From the NCBI GenBank assembly GCA_009700815.1, contig WLLG01000090.1, forward strand, positions 1-7,868: 7,868 nucleotides of DNA, read 5' to 3'. This DNA is from Actinomycetota bacterium (GTDB lineage: Bacteria > Actinomycetota > Acidimicrobiia > Acidimicrobiales > Microtrichaceae). Within the stretch, counting starts at the first letter, position 1, and each line of letters begins with the position of its first letter. The notes under the pieces are model-generated. The model was not told the DNA's origin and made no database searches. It saw nothing but the letters and a program-made list of their open reading frames with translations. Below are positions 6,597-7,868 of the stretch, piece after piece. The position numbers and the translations under genes were made by a program.

Positions 6597-7483
6597 ACCT
6601 GCAACTCCTTCACCTTGGCCTGGTACCCGGCCTCATCAATATCTAAGAACTCAGCTCGGAACTCGTCCCAGGCTTCATCTGACTTCGCAGTGGCGGCATA
6701 GCGCTTCTGGAAGGCCTCATCACGAGAATAGTCAGGAAGGCATTCCGTAAAATGTGCACCGTGGGGCGCTTCGATCACGCCGGTCACATCCATACGAGAG
6801 ATCTTCAGATGCGCAATATCGCCCAGACCCGCAAGCTCGGTAGTTGGCAGAATCCGCTCGGTACTGACATATGAACGCTGTGCGGCGCGCACAAACAAGT
6901 CATCCATGAACGGGTCCTCGCCTAACCACACAGAGTTACCCGAAACGTCGGCAGCATTTTGGTGCACCAAAGCGGCATCAAGTTCTAGCGCTGGCACGGC
7001 AAGCAACTCTTCAAACTCGCCACCGTCGTTCTGACCGGGCAGAACAGTTGCATACGGGGAAGTAACAGTGCGCAGATCAGCCATGTTCTTCATGACATCC
7101 GAGCCAAGCCCAGCGCGGGTGGGCAGAAACGGCACACGCCAGGCAGCAGCCTGCAAGCCCAGCAGCAACATGCCTTCATCCCATTCGGCAGCTTGGATAC
7201 TGCCGTTTTGGCGAGCGGCCTGATAGTGGGGCTCGAGTGGAATCGAATCCAGCGAGACAAACCCAGAGATCACTTTGCGGGCCTTGCCGCTGCGGCAGAG
7301 CAGGCCAACATCAGGGCCGCCATAGGAGACGATGGTGAGGTCAGTCAGGTCTGAACGAAGAATCGCTCGAATGAGCGACATGGGCTTTCGCCGACTCCCC
7401 CATCCGCCAATACCAATCGTCATGCCGGAGCTCAGTTCGGCAACAACTTCATCTTCTGTGCAGCGCTTGTCCGGTCCGGGCAC
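6593..7483 (-). CDS. ipdA: Ring-cleaving hydrolase COCHEA-CoA hydrolase, alpha subunit IpdA
   Basis: The 296-residue alpha subunit of the IpdAB hydrolase and first gene of the minus-strand operon. Characteristic stretches are SGMTIGIGGWGSRRKPM (19-35), RSDLTDLTIVSYGGPDVGLLC (43-63), GFVSLDSIPLEP (74-85), EWDEGMLLLGLQAAAWRVPFLP (100-121), TRAGLGSDV (122-130) and RDEAFQKRY (254-262). Glu103 in WDEGM matches the glutamate reported as essential in mycobacterial IpdA. GxGxWGSRRKPM is the N-terminal signature that separates IpdA from ordinary acetate/3-oxoacid CoA transferases. The GTG start at 7483 is supported by AAAGG at 7491-7495, 7 bases away. Its stop overlaps ipdB. Family assignment is strong; activity on the same cholesterol-derived ring is inferred from conservation and gene order. 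Confidence 0.94.
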   Translation of the reverse strand: MPGPDKRCTEDEVVAELSSGMTIGIGGWGSRRKPMSLIRAILRSDLTDLTIVSYGGPDVGLLCRSGKARKVISGFVSLDSIPLEPHYQAARQNGSIQAAEWDEGMLLLGLQAAAWRVPFLPTRAGLGSDVMKNMADLRTVTSPYATVLPGQNDGGEFEELLAVPALELDAALVHQNAADVSGNSVWLGEDPFMDDLFVRAAQRSYVSTERILPTTELAGLGDIAHLKISRMDVTGVIEAPHGAHFTECLPDYSRDEAFQKRYAATAKSDEAWDEFRAEFLDIDEAGYQAKVKELQV

Positions 7484-7728
7484 CGGACCCCCTTTGGTTA
7501 CGGCCTGAATCCGATTTTCACGAACTCAAGCGACGGCAGAACCCCAATTCTGATGGGGCGTCAGATAATGAAATCTAGACGGTCATGACCTCGTTGATGA
7601 AAAGCGTCTGCGCTCTGGTTGCTGAGACCGCTCTGTGCATCTTGCGAATATGACCGCCGTGCCCCAAAAGGACCGATAACGTGACTGGACCGCTGGCCGC
7701 CTGGCCAACTGGGGAAAGAGGAGTTCTC
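7484..7728. promoter_or_regulatory. Divergent intergenic region between ipdA and a lipoprotein gene
   Basis: This 245-base gap separates the minus-strand operon from the plus-strand lipoprotein gene, so it should hold promoters for both. Visible elements are a perfect 10-base palindrome GGTCATGACC at 7581-7590, and an inverted pair CCCCA/TGGGG at 7542-7546 and 7554-7558, about 60 bases upstream of ipdA. The ipdA Shine-Dalgarno is at 7491-7495 and the lipoprotein Shine-Dalgarno (AAAGAGGAG) at 7715-7723. I see no clear -35/-10 pair. I find no match to the KstR2-type palindrome (CAAG, two bases, CTTG) or to the KstR-type palindrome. Either palindromic element could be an operator of an unidentified regulator; that is a guess. 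Confidence 0.4.
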
Positions 7729-7868
7729 ATGAATCCGCAAAACAACTGGCGGCGCATCGGTGGCGTAGTAATGGTCGCAACCCTTGCGCTCTTTGCTGGT
7801 GCCTGCAGCAAAGACGACGACAGCAAGTCAACAACTACGACTACCGCCAAGGGCGACAAGACCACCGA
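7729..7868 (+). CDS. N-terminus of a lipoprotein, possibly a transporter solute-binding protein (3' end outside window)
   Basis: The ATG at 7729 follows AAAGAGGAG (7715-7723) with a 5-base spacer, a strong start. The 46 visible residues form a lipoprotein signal: MNPQNNWRR with two arginines, a hydrophobic core (IGGVVMVATLALFA), then GAC with the likely lipidated cysteine at residue 26. An acidic KDDD and a threonine run (KSTTTTT) follow. Actinobacterial ABC transporter solute-binding proteins often begin this way, but so do other lipoproteins, including the hydrolase in this window, so no function is assigned. It diverges from ipdA across 245 bases. If co-regulated, it could bind a steroid breakdown product for uptake; that is inference. 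The frame is open at the right edge. Confidence 0.75.
   Translation, partial: MNPQNNWRRIGGVVMVATLALFAGACSKDDDSKSTTTTTAKGDKTT

Noticed and set aside
7597..7653. An 18-codon plus-strand frame (MKSVCALVAETALCILRI) upstream of the lipoprotein gene, considered as a leader peptide
   Set aside because: There is no Shine-Dalgarno, no run of regulatory codons and no attenuator-like hairpin after it; a frame of this length is expected by chance.
7484..7728. KstR/KstR2 operator search
   Set aside because: Only isolated CAAG and CTTG half-sites occur, not spaced as a palindrome.
7575..7865. A minus-strand frame of 96 codons across the divergent region
   Set aside because: It is antisense to the well-supported lipoprotein start at 7729, and its Val-rich beginning is the complement of the acidic and Thr-rich codons.
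1..7868. tRNA, rRNA, insertion sequence or prophage signals
   Set aside because: I saw no transposase, integrase or terminal inverted repeats and no tRNA-like cloverleaf; the window is nearly filled by coding sequence.

Overview
The window holds most of a steroid ring C/D catabolic operon on the minus strand, flanked by two plus-strand genes that run off the edges. The organism looks like an actinomycete. The core proteins are closest in pattern to mycobacterial and rhodococcal IpdA, IpdB, IpdC and FadE31. Base composition is only moderately GC-rich, and both lipoproteins carry a threonine run just after the lipid-attached cysteine (SSSTTTTEK and KSTTTTTAK). I associate that style with Acidimicrobiia-like lineages rather than classical Mycobacteriales; this taxonomic guess is inference.

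Layout from left to right: (1) 3-527, plus strand, the C-terminal part of an unrecognised protein whose frame is open to the left edge. (2) 563-2134, minus strand, a secreted lipoprotein of the alpha/beta-hydrolase-domain type. (3) 2185-3303, minus strand, a divergent small-subunit-type acyl-CoA dehydrogenase. (4) 3300-3404, minus strand, a candidate 34-codon reading frame made of five-residue repeats that links the two dehydrogenase genes through a TAATG overlap at one end and an ATGA overlap at the other; its DNA is a 15-bp tandem repeat. (5) 3404-4576, minus strand, a FadE31-type acyl-CoA dehydrogenase. (6) 4654-5769 ipdC, 5766-6596 ipdB and 6593-7483 ipdA, minus strand, joined by 4-base stop/start overlaps. 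(7) 7484-7728, a divergent intergenic region. (8) 7729 to the right edge, plus strand, the start of another lipoprotein.

Transcription of the minus-strand genes would run ipdA, ipdB, ipdC, large dehydrogenase, bridge frame, small dehydrogenase, hydrolase. In the known pathway, IpdC works with the dehydrogenase IpdF on 5-OH-HIC-CoA, EchA20 opens ring D, IpdAB opens ring C of COCHEA-CoA, and FadE31/FadE32-type dehydrogenases act on the open chain (MOODA-CoA). The operon therefore pairs ring opening with the following dehydrogenation. ipdF, echA20, fadD3, kstR2 and a thiolase are not in this window and would have to lie elsewhere.

The most unusual object is the junction between the two dehydrogenase genes, where a minisatellite keeps a short frame open and appears to couple translation of two subunits expected to form one heteromeric enzyme.
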